From NCBI GenBank assembly GCA_964612555.1, contig CAZTBW010000007.1, positions 123,475 through 187,474 on the forward strand: a stretch of 64,000 nucleotides of DNA. The letters are read 5' to 3'. The position numbers were made by a program, and so were the translations under genes. Within the stretch, counting starts at the first letter, position 1. Each line of letters opens with the position of its first letter. Origin of the DNA: DAOLCO01 sp964612555. GTDB taxonomy: Bacteria; Bdellovibrionota_C; UBA2361; SZUA-149; DAOLCO01. The notes below the pieces were generated by a model, which did no database searches, was not told the origin of the DNA, and saw only the letters and a list, made by a program, of their open reading frames with translations. Shown here piece by piece: positions 17,246 to 26,095 of this stretch.

Positions 17246-18430
17246 ATGATGAGATCTGCTTGTACCACTTTACCTGATGATGCCACATTTTTGGAGAATG
17301 AGTCTTTACTTGTGGTCTGTGGAGAGACCTCAAGTGATGAGCACACCGCACCTGTGGTTTCATATATAAAATCCCGGGTGCCGACTCTGGAGGTATATGG
17401 AATGGGCAGTGAGTCCCTTCGTGCGGCGGGAATGGAGATTACCATAGACGCAAAAGAAACTGCTTCAGTGATGGGGGTAACTGAGGTTTTTCATAAACTC
17501 TTTAACCTTGTTTCAGCGTATAAAACCATCCTGGCTGAAGTTAAGAGAAGAAACACAAAAGTGGTACTTCTGGTGGATTTTCCTGATTTCAATTTACGGC
17601 TTGCTCGGGCATTAAAGAAGCAGGGGCTTAGTGTTTTATATTTTATCAGTCCTCAATTATGGGCATGGCGTCAGGGGCGCATAAAATCCATCGAACAGTA
17701 TGTGGATGAAATCTTTCCGATATTCCCTTTTGAGGAAGATTTTTACAGGAACCATGGAGTGGAGGCTAAGTTTGTTGGTCATCCTTTTATCCAGCGTACT
17801 GCTCTGGAGTTTGGCAGGGAAACATTTTTTAAGAAATTTAATATTCCTGAGAATAAGAAATATGTAGCGCTCCTGCCCGGAAGCAGAGCCTCGGAGGTAA
17901 AAAAGCTTTTTCCGGTACTTCTTGAATTGGTTAAAAATACTGATACTGCTTTACGGCACTATATAGTGCCCGTTGCAGGGGGAGTGAAGGATATAATCAA
18001 TGAATTTCAGATACCGGAACATGTAACTCTTGTGCCGGGTCATGCAAAAGAAGTTTTGTCGTTCAGTGATGCTGCCGTAGTGGCGTCCGGTACCGCAACA
18101 GTGGAAGCAGCCCTCTCTGGTGTGCCGTTTTGTATAGTATATAAGGTGTCTCCTCTGACGTATCTTATCGGGAAATTACTTATACGAGGTGTTTCATTTG
18201 TCGGGATGCCCAATCTGATTTATGGTGATATGTTGCTGAAGGAGTTTATTCAGGGAGCGTGTCATCCTGCCGGTATTTCTGAGGAGCTTGAATGTTTACT
18301 TAATGATGAATCGTATCGGGATAAAATCAGGAAGGGGCTTGAGGTGGTTCGCTTAAAACTTGAAAAAGATTCACCAAAGACCTTTTATGAAATTGTTGGT
18401 GATGCCATATTAGCAGCTTTATGGAAATAA
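17246..18430 (+). CDS. lpxB: Lipid-A-disaccharide synthase
   Basis: Joins UDP-2,3-diacylglucosamine and lipid X to the tetraacyl disaccharide of lipid A, at the inner face of the inner membrane. Seen: 394 aa, normal length, GT-B fold. The N-terminal substrate loop reads 'GETSSDEH' (residues 26-33) where GEASGDLH is usual; the aspartate is kept. Other family blocks are present: 'LVDFPDFNLRLARALKK', 'YFISPQLWAWRQGR', 'VDEIFPIFPFEE', 'VGHPF', 'LLPGSRASEVKKL' and 'VASGTATVEAALSGVPF'. Its end overlaps the msbA start by 10 bases. LpxK, needed before Kdo transfer, is not in this operon. Confidence 0.95.
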   Translation: MMRSACTTLPDDATFLENESLLVVCGETSSDEHTAPVVSYIKSRVPTLEVYGMGSESLRAAGMEITIDAKETASVMGVTEVFHKLFNLVSAYKTILAEVKRRNTKVVLLVDFPDFNLRLARALKKQGLSVLYFISPQLWAWRQGRIKSIEQYVDEIFPIFPFEEDFYRNHGVEAKFVGHPFIQRTALEFGRETFFKKFNIPENKKYVALLPGSRASEVKKLFPVLLELVKNTDTALRHYIVPVAGGVKDIINEFQIPEHVTLVPGHAKEVLSFSDAAVVASGTATVEAALSGVPFCIVYKVSPLTYLIGKLLIRGVSFVGMPNLIYGDMLLKEFIQGACHPAGISEELECLLNDESYRDKIRKGLEVVRLKLEKDSPKTFYEIVGDAILAALWK

Positions 18431-20223
18431 AAAATACAAACGGTTTTCAGACGTATAAAAGATTATTACGATATCTTAAGCCGTACCTGGGTAAGTTTTT
18501 GTTTGCAATCGGTGCAATGGCGATTTTTGGTGCAACCGATGGTGCGATACCATATCTTTTAAAAATAATACTTGATGATGTTTTTGGAAGTCAGAATAAG
18601 CACATGCTTTGGGTGCTTGTGGGGGTTCTGGTTGTGTTCTCTGTGGTGAGGGGGGTGTTCGGTTTTCTTGAAAAATATCTTACTGCAACAGTTGGTCATT
18701 CGATTGTAAAAGATATAAGGAACCAGATTTTCGAAAAATTCCTTACTTTATCCCCCGCATATTTTGAAAGAACCCCTTCAGGGGGGCTCGTGTCCAGAGT
18801 CACCAATGATGCCTTATTGGTACGAACCGCACTTACGGATGCGGCAGCCTCTTTACTCAGGGACTCGGTAAGAATCATAGCATTGATCTCTGTTGCGTTT
18901 TACCTTGACCCGATGCTTGCCCTTATTGCTTTTATCGGAGTTCCATTTTGTATTTATCCCGTCATATTATTTGGGAAAAAGGTAAAGCGTTTCAGTCGTA
19001 TCGGGCAGGAGCAGTTTGGAGACATTACGGGGCTTTTGTCCGAAGTTATTTCGGGACATAAGGTAATCCGTATTTTTTCGAGAGAGTCTCACGAAAAGAA
19101 GCGTTTTGAAGATGAAAATTCCAAATTTACCAATATGCTTCTTAAAGCAGAAAAATATGGAGCACTTTCATCTCCTACAAATGAAGTGCTTGCAACTCTG
19201 GCGACTGCTGCCATAATTGTGTATGGCGGATTAAGCGTTATAGGAGGGGTGCGAACTCAGGGGGATTTTATTGCTTTTATTACGGCGGTTTTTCTTTTGT
19301 ATGAGCCGTTCAAGAAGTTAAGCAGGATTAATGCTACCTTGCAGACAGGTATTTCGGCGGCAGATCGTATCTTTGAATTACTGGATGAACCCGTTGAAGT
19401 GGAAGATATCGGGAGTGAAGTGGTATCTTCGCCAATTTTAAATGTCGCATTTGACTCGGTTTCCTTTTCTTACGACAGGTTCTCTTATGAGGGGAGAGAG
19501 GGGGCTGCCAGAACTCCGATAGCGGTGCTGGAAGATGTTTCATTTACCGTTTCTCAGGGAACGACCGTAGCCCTTGTGGGGGCTTCCGGTGCGGGGAAAT
19601 CGACTCTGGTTAATCTGATTCCGAGATTTTATGATGTTACTGAAGGGTCTATCCTTTTTAATGGGAGAGATATAAGGAGCTTTACCCTTGCCTCTTTACG
19701 TGAACAAATATCACTGGTGGGTCAGCACGTGTTTCTCTTTAATGACACAGTTAGAAATAATATTTTATATGGAAAGGAAGGAGTGTCTGAAGAAGATTTG
19801 CTGACTGCTGCAAAAAGGGCTTATGCTCTGGAGTTTATTGAAAGTCTTCCTGATGGTTTTGAGCAGGAGATTGGTGAGCAGGGGATGAGACTTTCCGGTG
19901 GACAGCGGGCAAGAATATCAATTGCCCGGGCGCTTTTAAAAGATGCCCCGGTGCTTATACTTGATGAAGCGACCGCAAGTCTTGATAATGAATCAGAAGA
20001 GCAGGTACAAAACGCAATAGATGAGCTTATGCAAGGCAGGACAACATTTGTTATTGCGCATCGACTATCTACCATTCGTTCTGCTGATATTATTCTTGTT
20101 ATGAAATCCGGTCGAATTGTAGAGCAGGGCTCACATGAAGAACTACTCTCAATCGGAGGTGAATATGCAAGGCTTTATGATATTCAATTTAGAACAAGCG
20201 CTGAAATCAGTGCTGTGAAATAG
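18421..20223 (+). CDS. msbA: Lipid A export ABC transporter, permease/ATPase
   Basis: Flips core lipid A across the inner membrane; half-transporter that works as homodimer. Seen: 600 aa with six membrane segments in the first ~320 residues, including the family block 'RVTNDALLVRTALTDA'. The ATPase has Walker A 'GASGAGKSTLVNL', Q-loop 'ISLVGQHVFLFN', signature 'LSGGQRARISIARALL', Walker B 'VLILDEATASLD' and H-loop 'TFVIAHRLSTI'. The first ATG overlaps the end of lpxB, and waaA follows after 14 bases. The operon context lpxB-msbA-waaA supports the lipid A substrate over a general multidrug role. Confidence 0.94.
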   Translation: MEIKNTNGFQTYKRLLRYLKPYLGKFLFAIGAMAIFGATDGAIPYLLKIILDDVFGSQNKHMLWVLVGVLVVFSVVRGVFGFLEKYLTATVGHSIVKDIRNQIFEKFLTLSPAYFERTPSGGLVSRVTNDALLVRTALTDAAASLLRDSVRIIALISVAFYLDPMLALIAFIGVPFCIYPVILFGKKVKRFSRIGQEQFGDITGLLSEVISGHKVIRIFSRESHEKKRFEDENSKFTNMLLKAEKYGALSSPTNEVLATLATAAIIVYGGLSVIGGVRTQGDFIAFITAVFLLYEPFKKLSRINATLQTGISAADRIFELLDEPVEVEDIGSEVVSSPILNVAFDSVSFSYDRFSYEGREGAARTPIAVLEDVSFTVSQGTTVALVGASGAGKSTLVNLIPRFYDVTEGSILFNGRDIRSFTLASLREQISLVGQHVFLFNDTVRNNILYGKEGVSEEDLLTAAKRAYALEFIESLPDGFEQEIGEQGMRLSGGQRARISIARALLKDAPVLILDEATASLDNESEEQVQNAIDELMQGRTTFVIAHRLSTIRSADIILVMKSGRIVEQGSHEELLSIGGEYARLYDIQFRTSAEISAVK

Positions 20224-20237
20224 TAAACCCGCGTGAA

Positions 20238-21524
20238 GTGAGTTTCATGTCCAGTCCTTTCCTCTCAACTGTGGTTTCTATTGAGTCGGTAGTATCGGTG
20301 TGGTATGCCGGTGTTCGTGCCCTGTTTGATTCTGAGTGGAAGGAGTCTCTTCCTGAAAGAACCTGCCTTGATCTAAAGGGGGTTTCTCAAAAAAAAATTG
20401 CAATCTGGTTTCATGCAGCGTCTGTGGGTGAAGTAAATGGAATTTCGCCTCTTGTGAACAGGTTTCTTAAAGAAAATGAGAGTCTTTCTGTACTCATTAC
20501 CACTACCTCTTTGACCGGAAGAGATCGTGCAAGGTCTCTTTGGAGTAATGCGACGGTACGTTTGTTGCCGCTTGAATCAAAAGCGGCGTTTATGCGATTT
20601 TTGGGAGTATATAAACCGAAGTTACTTGTTATAAATGAAACAGAGCTTTGGCCTCTTATGATGCGTTCTGTTTACGATTCGAGTATTCCCATGGTTTTGG
20701 TAAATGCCCGAATATCTGACAGGGCATATCCGAGGTATGAAAAGTTTAAATTTTTCTTTTCTTTACTGATCAGGAAAATTGATTCTATCTATACGCAGAG
20801 TGAGATGGACAGGGATCGGTTTATTAATCTTGGAGCTTCCCCTGATAAAACGGAAGTACTGGGTTCGACAAAGTTTGATAGTACCGTTCAGGATATCCCG
20901 AAGGATGATTTTTTGTCGGAATGGAAGGAGCGTGCGGGTGAGGCTCCAGTTTTTACTGCGGGTTCTGTAAGAGAAGGGGAAGAGGATATTATTATAAAAT
21001 CCTATCTTGAAGTTCGGGAGAGGAAGTCTGATTTAAAGATGATTCTTGCTCCACGTCATCCCGAACAATACGATATTCTTGAAAGAAAGCTTCAGAAAAG
21101 TTCTATTGCGTTTTTAAGAAAAAGTAACTTCAGTAGTTTCCCGGGTGATATTGAAAAAGAGCCTGAGGTAATTCTTCTTGATACATTCGGAGATCTTCCA
21201 TTTGCTTATTCCATCAGTGATTTTTCTTTTGTCGGCGGGACACTTTGTCCTGTGGGCGGGCATAATATTCTCGAGCCTGCCTCTTATTCCTGTCCTGTGA
21301 TTGTGGGAACCAGTACGATGAATGTTCGGGCGGCAGTTGAATATCTCCGGAGTGAAGGTGCCTTGTTACAGGTTAAGAATCAGGAGGAATTGCTTGAATT
21401 GATGAATGAACTTGTTCTGGATAAGGAGCGGACAAAGTCTCTTTCAATGAAATCTTTTCAGGCAGCAGAGAAGGCAAAAGGGGTTACCCGCTTACTTTTT
21501 GAAAGAATCAGTAAGTATCTTTAA
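20238..21524 (+). CDS. waaA: 3-deoxy-D-manno-octulosonic acid (Kdo) transferase
   Basis: Adds Kdo from CMP-Kdo to the lipid A precursor, the first step of core assembly. Seen: 428 aa, GT-B fold, GT30 family. Typical blocks are 'IWFHAASVGEVNGISPLV' with the catalytic-base Glu, 'VLITTTSLTGRDRA', 'VINETELWPLM', 'VNARISDRAY', 'TAGSVREGEEDII', 'LAPRHPEQ' and 'PVGGHNILEPASYSCPV'. It ends the lipid A operon. Whether it adds one or two Kdo residues cannot be read from sequence. No lpxK or kdsB is seen nearby. Confidence 0.95.
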   Translation: MSFMSSPFLSTVVSIESVVSVWYAGVRALFDSEWKESLPERTCLDLKGVSQKKIAIWFHAASVGEVNGISPLVNRFLKENESLSVLITTTSLTGRDRARSLWSNATVRLLPLESKAAFMRFLGVYKPKLLVINETELWPLMMRSVYDSSIPMVLVNARISDRAYPRYEKFKFFFSLLIRKIDSIYTQSEMDRDRFINLGASPDKTEVLGSTKFDSTVQDIPKDDFLSEWKERAGEAPVFTAGSVREGEEDIIIKSYLEVRERKSDLKMILAPRHPEQYDILERKLQKSSIAFLRKSNFSSFPGDIEKEPEVILLDTFGDLPFAYSISDFSFVGGTLCPVGGHNILEPASYSCPVIVGTSTMNVRAAVEYLRSEGALLQVKNQEELLELMNELVLDKERTKSLSMKSFQAAEKAKGVTRLLFERISKYL

Positions 21525-21685
21525 GGTCTTTAAGATAAAACTCAATGTTTTCAAATTATTAGTATTTTCTCATTTGTGGCTCGCTTACTTAAGTATTAGG
21601 ATGAAATAGCCGACTCTATTGGTGGAACTTTTGCACACGAGTTGCGAGCTCAAGTTTTGTAACTAAGGGTTAATGGAGGCAGAAA

Positions 21686-21805
21686 ATGAGAAAAATACTG
21701 GATCAGGAAAAAACTGCGATGAAAACTGTTTTCATTATTGCAGTTGTTGGCATGATGGTATTGCTTGCTGGGGTTCCAGCTTTAAGCTTGTTGTTTAGTG
21801 TGTAG
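21686..21805 (+). CDS. 39-aa single-pass membrane peptide
   Basis: Seen: ATG at 21686 preceded by a GGAGG ribosome site (21675-21679) at 6-base spacing, the strongest in this part of the window. The peptide has a polar, charged start ('MRKILDQEKTAMK') and one hydrophobic helix that fills the rest. No homologue is recognised. It lies 161 bases after waaA and before a hairpin, so it probably has its own transcript or is the last gene of the lipid A operon. The good start signal and the clean topology argue for a real gene; the short length keeps confidence moderate. Confidence 0.5.
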   Translation: MRKILDQEKTAMKTVFIIAVVGMMVLLAGVPALSLLFSV

Positions 21806-21825
21806 CCACACTGAAAAAACTTGTA

Positions 21826-21847
21826 GGGGCAGGGCTTGCCCCTGCCC
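21826..21847 (-). terminator. GC-rich hairpin, probable terminator between convergent genes
   Basis: GGGCAGGG (21827-21834) pairs perfectly with CCCTGCCC (21840-21847), with a 5-base loop. On the minus strand a run of six T follows nine bases later, so it best serves the DUF481 gene. On the plus strand, after the 39-aa peptide, there is no T run. Confidence 0.65.
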
Positions 21848-21855
21848 GATCAAAA

Positions 21856-22677
21856 CTAGAAACTAACCTTCAAAGCCGAAGTGATTATCACGTCGTTTTT
21901 CTTTGTGTCTTCTGCCGGAGAATTATCAAATCTGTCCTCAACTGCAAATACGAGACTGAGCATGGAGTTCAATGCGGCTTGTACTCCTGCTCTTGCTATA
22001 ATAAGAAAATCATCAGCATTCTCTGTATTTACAATAAATTCTGCTTTTTGAAAAAGACTGCCGGTTTCACTGAACTTCCACATAAAATCATTAGCGACTC
22101 TGACTGCGGCGAAATTATCTTTTCGACTACCCAGCTTTTCAAACACATAAGCGGGACCGGTTTCTACTGAAAGTCGTACGATCTCTTCTTTCAGGAGGAA
22201 ATAACCGGCTCCGATATTTGTAATGGAACGGTAGTCTACATCTGCAATATCATCGGACAAGAGAGAGGTACCGGCTCCGATATAAAAGCGATCACTTAAG
22301 AGTCTGTCGTAGGAAAGGTTGGTTCTGATAAAGCGTTGTGTAGTTTCATCATCCTGCTCCCCTTCAGCGGCAAATAAGGTAAACTTATAGATATTCTTGT
22401 TTTTTTCCCTTGATGCGTCCACTCCACCGGTAAGTAGCCTTGTGGAGATGTTACCCTGAGTAAGGTTAAAACCAAAGTTAAGACTTAAGTCATAATCTTT
22501 TGGTTCTTTCTTTTTGTCTTCTTCGCAGTCGCATTTTTCTTCAGGTGGGGGTATGATGGGACTTGAATCCGTTATGCTGCCCAGTAGTTCATCTTTTGCT
22601 TGTGCAAAAGCATTTCCGATAAATATAATACTGCTGAAGAGAAGTAGAATTGAAGAATAAATTAAAGTAAAATTCAT
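21856..22677 (-). CDS. DUF481-family outer-membrane beta-barrel protein
   Basis: Seen: 273 aa with an N-terminal signal peptide ending near 'GNAFA', a short Cys/Glu/Lys-rich linker ('EEKCDCEEDKKKEPKDYD'), then about 200 residues of alternating amphipathic beta-strands with aromatic caps ('NLTQGNISTRLLTGG', 'RFYIGAGTSLLSDDIADVDY') and a terminal Phe ('TSALKVSF'), as expected for a barrel inserted by BamA. DUF481 proteins are salt-stress or alkaline-induced outer-membrane proteins of unclear function. It diverges from the TerB gene with a 58-base gap, so both promoters share that short region. Confidence 0.82.
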   Translation of the reverse strand: MNFTLIYSSILLLFSSIIFIGNAFAQAKDELLGSITDSSPIIPPPEEKCDCEEDKKKEPKDYDLSLNFGFNLTQGNISTRLLTGGVDASREKNKNIYKFTLFAAEGEQDDETTQRFIRTNLSYDRLLSDRFYIGAGTSLLSDDIADVDYRSITNIGAGYFLLKEEIVRLSVETGPAYVFEKLGSRKDNFAAVRVANDFMWKFSETGSLFQKAEFIVNTENADDFLIIARAGVQAALNSMLSLVFAVEDRFDNSPAEDTKKNDVIITSALKVSF

Positions 22678-22735
22678 AGTAACATACCAAATTAGTTAAT
22701 AAACTTTGCCTTAACATAATACACGGAGGCTGAAT

Positions 22736-23389
22736 ATGGAAGAGATAGATTCTCAGGTTGGATGGGGTCCTTTTACAAGGGACGAGCCTGGAATAAGGCA
22801 AAGGGAGATCTATATTTGTACTTTTGCCATGCTCTCAAGGCTTGTTGCCAGTGATGGTGAGATAAGTAAAAAAGAGCTTTTACTCATAGAGCATCTGATG
22901 AGAGAAACTTTAAAACTTAACGATGAAAGAAGGCAGTTTGTTACCAGAGTTTTTAATCTTGCCCGAAAATGTCCCACAAGCTTTGAGGAATATGCTCGAC
23001 GTTATAAGGTTGCTCTGGAAAGTAAACCCAAGATGTACGAGTGGCTAATAGATGTTCTGTTTAGAATTTCACTTGCTGATGAAGTACTTGATGAGAAAGA
23101 AACCAGTCTGCTTGCTTCAGCCTGTAATGTACTTGGTATCTCAAAAGAGAAATTCGATGAAATATGTTCCCGATATTCTGTGAAGGGAGGAGCTTCTTAC
23201 GGAGTGTTGGGGCTTCCATCTGGTGCAGGTTTTGATGAGGTGAGGGTGCGTTATGAAGAGCTTCTCAGAAGTTATGATGTGGAGAGATTGATCGAGGAGG
23301 GGTTTGCTGAGGAGTTGATAGAGATCGCACAAAGAAAACAAGCCGAAATCACGGCTGCCTTTCTTGAAATCCGAAAACAGAACAGGTAG
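22736..23389 (+). CDS. TerB-domain protein with degenerate J-domain (DjlA-like, HPD lost)
   Basis: Seen: 217 aa. Residues ~28-140 are an all-helical TerB-like domain ('LVASDGEISKKELLLIEHLM' and 'ISLADEVLDEKETSLL' are its two acidic repeat loops). Residues ~154-214 align with the J-domain of DjlA: 'YGVLGLPSGAGFDEVRVRY', then 'LLRSYDVERLIEEGFAEEL'. In DjlA this stretch reads YHPDKL; here HPD is replaced by D-V-E (181-183). Without HPD it should not stimulate DnaK ATPase, so it is better seen as a J-like protein. Unlike DjlA there is no N-terminal membrane anchor. A GGAGG site sits just before the ATG. Confidence 0.82.
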   Translation: MEEIDSQVGWGPFTRDEPGIRQREIYICTFAMLSRLVASDGEISKKELLLIEHLMRETLKLNDERRQFVTRVFNLARKCPTSFEEYARRYKVALESKPKMYEWLIDVLFRISLADEVLDEKETSLLASACNVLGISKEKFDEICSRYSVKGGASYGVLGLPSGAGFDEVRVRYEELLRSYDVERLIEEGFAEELIEIAQRKQAEITAAFLEIRKQNR

Positions 23390-23405
23390 TGGTACTTTAT
23401 CCCTT

Positions 23406-24167
23406 ATGAATGTTGTCCCAAAAATGAAACAGGAAGATTCGGCACACGTAAAAGAGTTCCTGAAGGCAGTTTCAAAGCTTTCTTCCTCTGCCGGGTCATT
23501 TAAAGATTCATATATAAAAAAACATAATTTAATTGTGTATAACCCTCTTGAATATGCAAGAAAATCTCTGGATGAGTACCTGAGGTTATATCTTCAATCT
23601 TCTGTAAAAGTGATTCTTCTGGGAATGAACCCCGGTCCTTTTGGTATGGCACAGACGGGGATACCTTTTGGTGATGTTTCAATGGTTCGAGACTGGATGA
23701 GTATCAACAGGGAGGTGAATAGCCCCGCACTTGAACATCCTAAAAGACCTGTGAGTGGTTTTGACTGCAAGAGGAGTGAAGTAAGCGGCAGCAGATTATG
23801 GGGCTGGGCAAAAGAAAGATACGGGACGCCCGATAATTTCTTTACCCATTATTTTGTATGGAACTATTGTCCACTGGTGTTTATGGAAGAAAGTGGGGCA
23901 AATAAAACACCGGATAAGATCGAAAGAGATGAACAAAAAATATTGTTTGAAATGTGTGATGAAGCACTTCGTTCTCTGGTAAAACTCATTGAACCTGGGT
24001 ACGTGATCGGGGTGGGCAAGTTTGCCATGAAACGTGCCGCTAACGGAGTCGGAGACCTCGTTCCGGTAAGTGATATCCTTCACCCCAGCCCGGCAAGTCC
24101 AAAGGCAAACAAGGACTGGAAAGGGGAAGTGGAAAAGAAGTTAGGGGACTTAGGGTGTTTGTTTTAA
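23406..24167 (+). CDS. Single-strand-selective uracil-DNA glycosylase (SMUG1 type)
   Basis: Removes uracil and related bases from DNA to start base-excision repair. Seen: about 253 aa. Motif 1 is 'LLGMNPGPFGMAQTGIPFGD', with the Asn that positions the water in SMUG1. Motif 2 is 'DILHPSPASPKANKDW', with the catalytic-loop His. 'HYFVWNYCPLVFM' lies between. The match to vertebrate SMUG1 motif pairs is close; bacterial members exist (Geobacter) but are scattered. I chose ATG 23406. An in-frame TTG at 23364 would overlap the TerB gene, and ATG 23424 is also possible. No neighbour is clearly linked to repair. Confidence 0.88.
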   Translation: MNVVPKMKQEDSAHVKEFLKAVSKLSSSAGSFKDSYIKKHNLIVYNPLEYARKSLDEYLRLYLQSSVKVILLGMNPGPFGMAQTGIPFGDVSMVRDWMSINREVNSPALEHPKRPVSGFDCKRSEVSGSRLWGWAKERYGTPDNFFTHYFVWNYCPLVFMEESGANKTPDKIERDEQKILFEMCDEALRSLVKLIEPGYVIGVGKFAMKRAANGVGDLVPVSDILHPSPASPKANKDWKGEVEKKLGDLGCLF

Positions 24168-24323
24168 GCCCCTGATTTTATTTTTTAAAATCAATAAGTA
24201 TTTGTATTTTCAGGAATTATCCTTTTTCTGGCTTGTTGTTTTTCTGATGTTCTATTTAGGTAACGAATAAGCAAGATTTCTTCATAACTCTGTAGGTATT
24301 TATTAATTTATCTCAGGTTGTTT

Positions 24324-26087
24324 ATGACAGATAGAAGTGTTGCAACAAATAGAGCTACTGATTCGCGAGCGCAGGTGGTAGAGCCGAGGTCGGCAGTAAA
24401 CTATAATGAACTTTCAGTTCCTTCAGAGCAAAAGTTCAGTGTTAAAAATATCCATACCCATCAAAACTATGAGCATAATTCCGACAGGGGGTTTGGAGCG
24501 CACCGGTCTAATGCTCCTTCTTATATAGTAAGTGAGGGAGTGAGAGAGTTTGTAAGTCAGATGGATATGCTTAAGAGTAGTTTTGTCCATCATCCTGATT
24601 CTCCAAAATCTGTAGAGGAATATGCTAAAGATAAGAGAACATTTTGTAATGTAATGGGAATCAGGGAAGGTAATAATCTTGAAGCTGATTTTTCAAAAGC
24701 ATTGAGAAAATATAAGGAATTTTGTAGTCAGATTGAGCAGAGAGGTGCGGGGCGTAATGAGGCAAGCCACATAAATGAAGAAATAAAAAAAATTGAAATA
24801 CAAATTACGGCAAATGAAAAAAAACTGGAAGAAGGTGATAAAACTTTAAAACAGGGTCATTTGAGTGAGAAAGCTGCCGAAAGAGTGAGCAAAAGAAATA
24901 GCAATCTTGCATCAGGTATAGAAAATTTAAGAAGCAAGTTGTATGAGGAACAGGCAAAGCTTGAAACAATAAGAGCAAAAAACGACGGATTACTTAGCAA
25001 AGCCGATGTTAATAAAGTAGGAACTGCTCAGTTAAATTTATTGAAAACATGGGAAGAGAATCTTGGAGTAAGAAGAGAATTCCTTCCAAATGCGAGTAAT
25101 GACCCAAAAGCTCAAGGTTTGGCGGGTGCGCGACCTTCTACTTATTATGGTGAGTTTGCATCAAAGCTTGAAAAAGATACACATTATACAGAACTAAGGG
25201 AAAAAGCAGAAGCGGAGAGACAGCAGAAGAAAGATGCAGAGCTTGCAGAGAAAGAAGCAGCACGTTATGAAAGAGCAAGCAGTGCTTTTGCCAGATCTAA
25301 TAGAAGTTATCCTGGATCAACGCCAGAGTCACGAGCCGCAGCGCAAAAGGAACTTGCAGGATTCTCCCGCGAACTTAGGGACAGGGTTATGAATGACCAC
25401 TATGCCCAGAACCCACTGCCCAAGCAATCTCATTACATAGTGTCGCCAGAAATGGCAAGAAAAGATGCGGTAGATGCTGATGTAATGAAAAAGCACGCAC
25501 CAGATGTATATAATGCTACCAGAGCAGCATTGGAAAGTGTCGGAGATGACATTAGAAATTATGAGAAAAAGACAACCCCGGTAAATTTCAATAATGAAAC
25601 GAGCAGAAGTACCCAAAAAGTACAAGCTGATCTTGCAAGTGATCTTTTTGCTGAGCTGAAAAGTATTGGTCAGTATAGGTCTAGTGAAGATAGAGCTCCT
25701 CATCTTGAGGCTTTAAGAGGTAAGATATCCAGTCTTAGTCTTGAAGATTCAAAGAAGCTGCTTGATGGCTTGGAGAGTATGCAGGCATCGGGTGATTTGG
25801 ATGTTAAGCTTAAGAGCTGGCTTTCGGATAAGGCACAAAAGAGATTTTCTCAAGCCTGCGCTTCAAAGGTCTTTCAAGGGATAAGAGAAATAGAAATGTC
25901 GGGTTTGGACGAATCTCAAAAGCAGTATAAACGAGAGAATCTTGAACGGTTTGTTGCATCGCTTGGGGGAAATGAGAAGGCGAGTGTACTTGCATTGGTA
26001 CGAGAGACTCAAGGTAAGTACGAAAATGGTAATCCTGATAATTCCTCTATTGCCATTATGAGAAAAATGGAGGGAGTGCTAGTCTAA
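24324..26087 (+). CDS. Orphan coiled-coil protein, unknown function
   Basis: Seen: about 587 aa with no signal peptide or membrane segment. A polar N-terminus (~1-75) is followed by a long heptad-rich, Lys/Glu-rich coiled coil (about residues 145-215, 'EIKKIEIQITANEKKLEEG'). A second charged helix follows (about 290-320, rich in Ala, Glu, Lys, Gln). The C-terminal part (~430-585) looks helical with 'LEALRGKISSLSLEDSKKLL' and 'ERFVASLGGNEKASVLALVR'. I recognise no domain or catalytic motif. Codon use is richer in AAA, ATA and AGA than its neighbours. ATG 24324 is preferred over an in-frame TTG at 24318. The soluble, modular helical layout resembles secreted effectors or cytoskeletal scaffolds, but nothing in the window supports either. 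Confidence 0.7.
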   Translation: MTDRSVATNRATDSRAQVVEPRSAVNYNELSVPSEQKFSVKNIHTHQNYEHNSDRGFGAHRSNAPSYIVSEGVREFVSQMDMLKSSFVHHPDSPKSVEEYAKDKRTFCNVMGIREGNNLEADFSKALRKYKEFCSQIEQRGAGRNEASHINEEIKKIEIQITANEKKLEEGDKTLKQGHLSEKAAERVSKRNSNLASGIENLRSKLYEEQAKLETIRAKNDGLLSKADVNKVGTAQLNLLKTWEENLGVRREFLPNASNDPKAQGLAGARPSTYYGEFASKLEKDTHYTELREKAEAERQQKKDAELAEKEAARYERASSAFARSNRSYPGSTPESRAAAQKELAGFSRELRDRVMNDHYAQNPLPKQSHYIVSPEMARKDAVDADVMKKHAPDVYNATRAALESVGDDIRNYEKKTTPVNFNNETSRSTQKVQADLASDLFAELKSIGQYRSSEDRAPHLEALRGKISSLSLEDSKKLLDGLESMQASGDLDVKLKSWLSDKAQKRFSQACASKVFQGIREIEMSGLDESQKQYKRENLERFVASLGGNEKASVLALVRETQGKYENGNPDNSSIAIMRKMEGVLV

Positions 26088-26095
26088 GCGCTCCT

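Noticed and set aside
24173..24193. AT-only hairpin after the SMUG1-type gene
   Set aside because: TGATTTTA/TAAAATCA pairs but is too AT-rich to be a convincing terminator.
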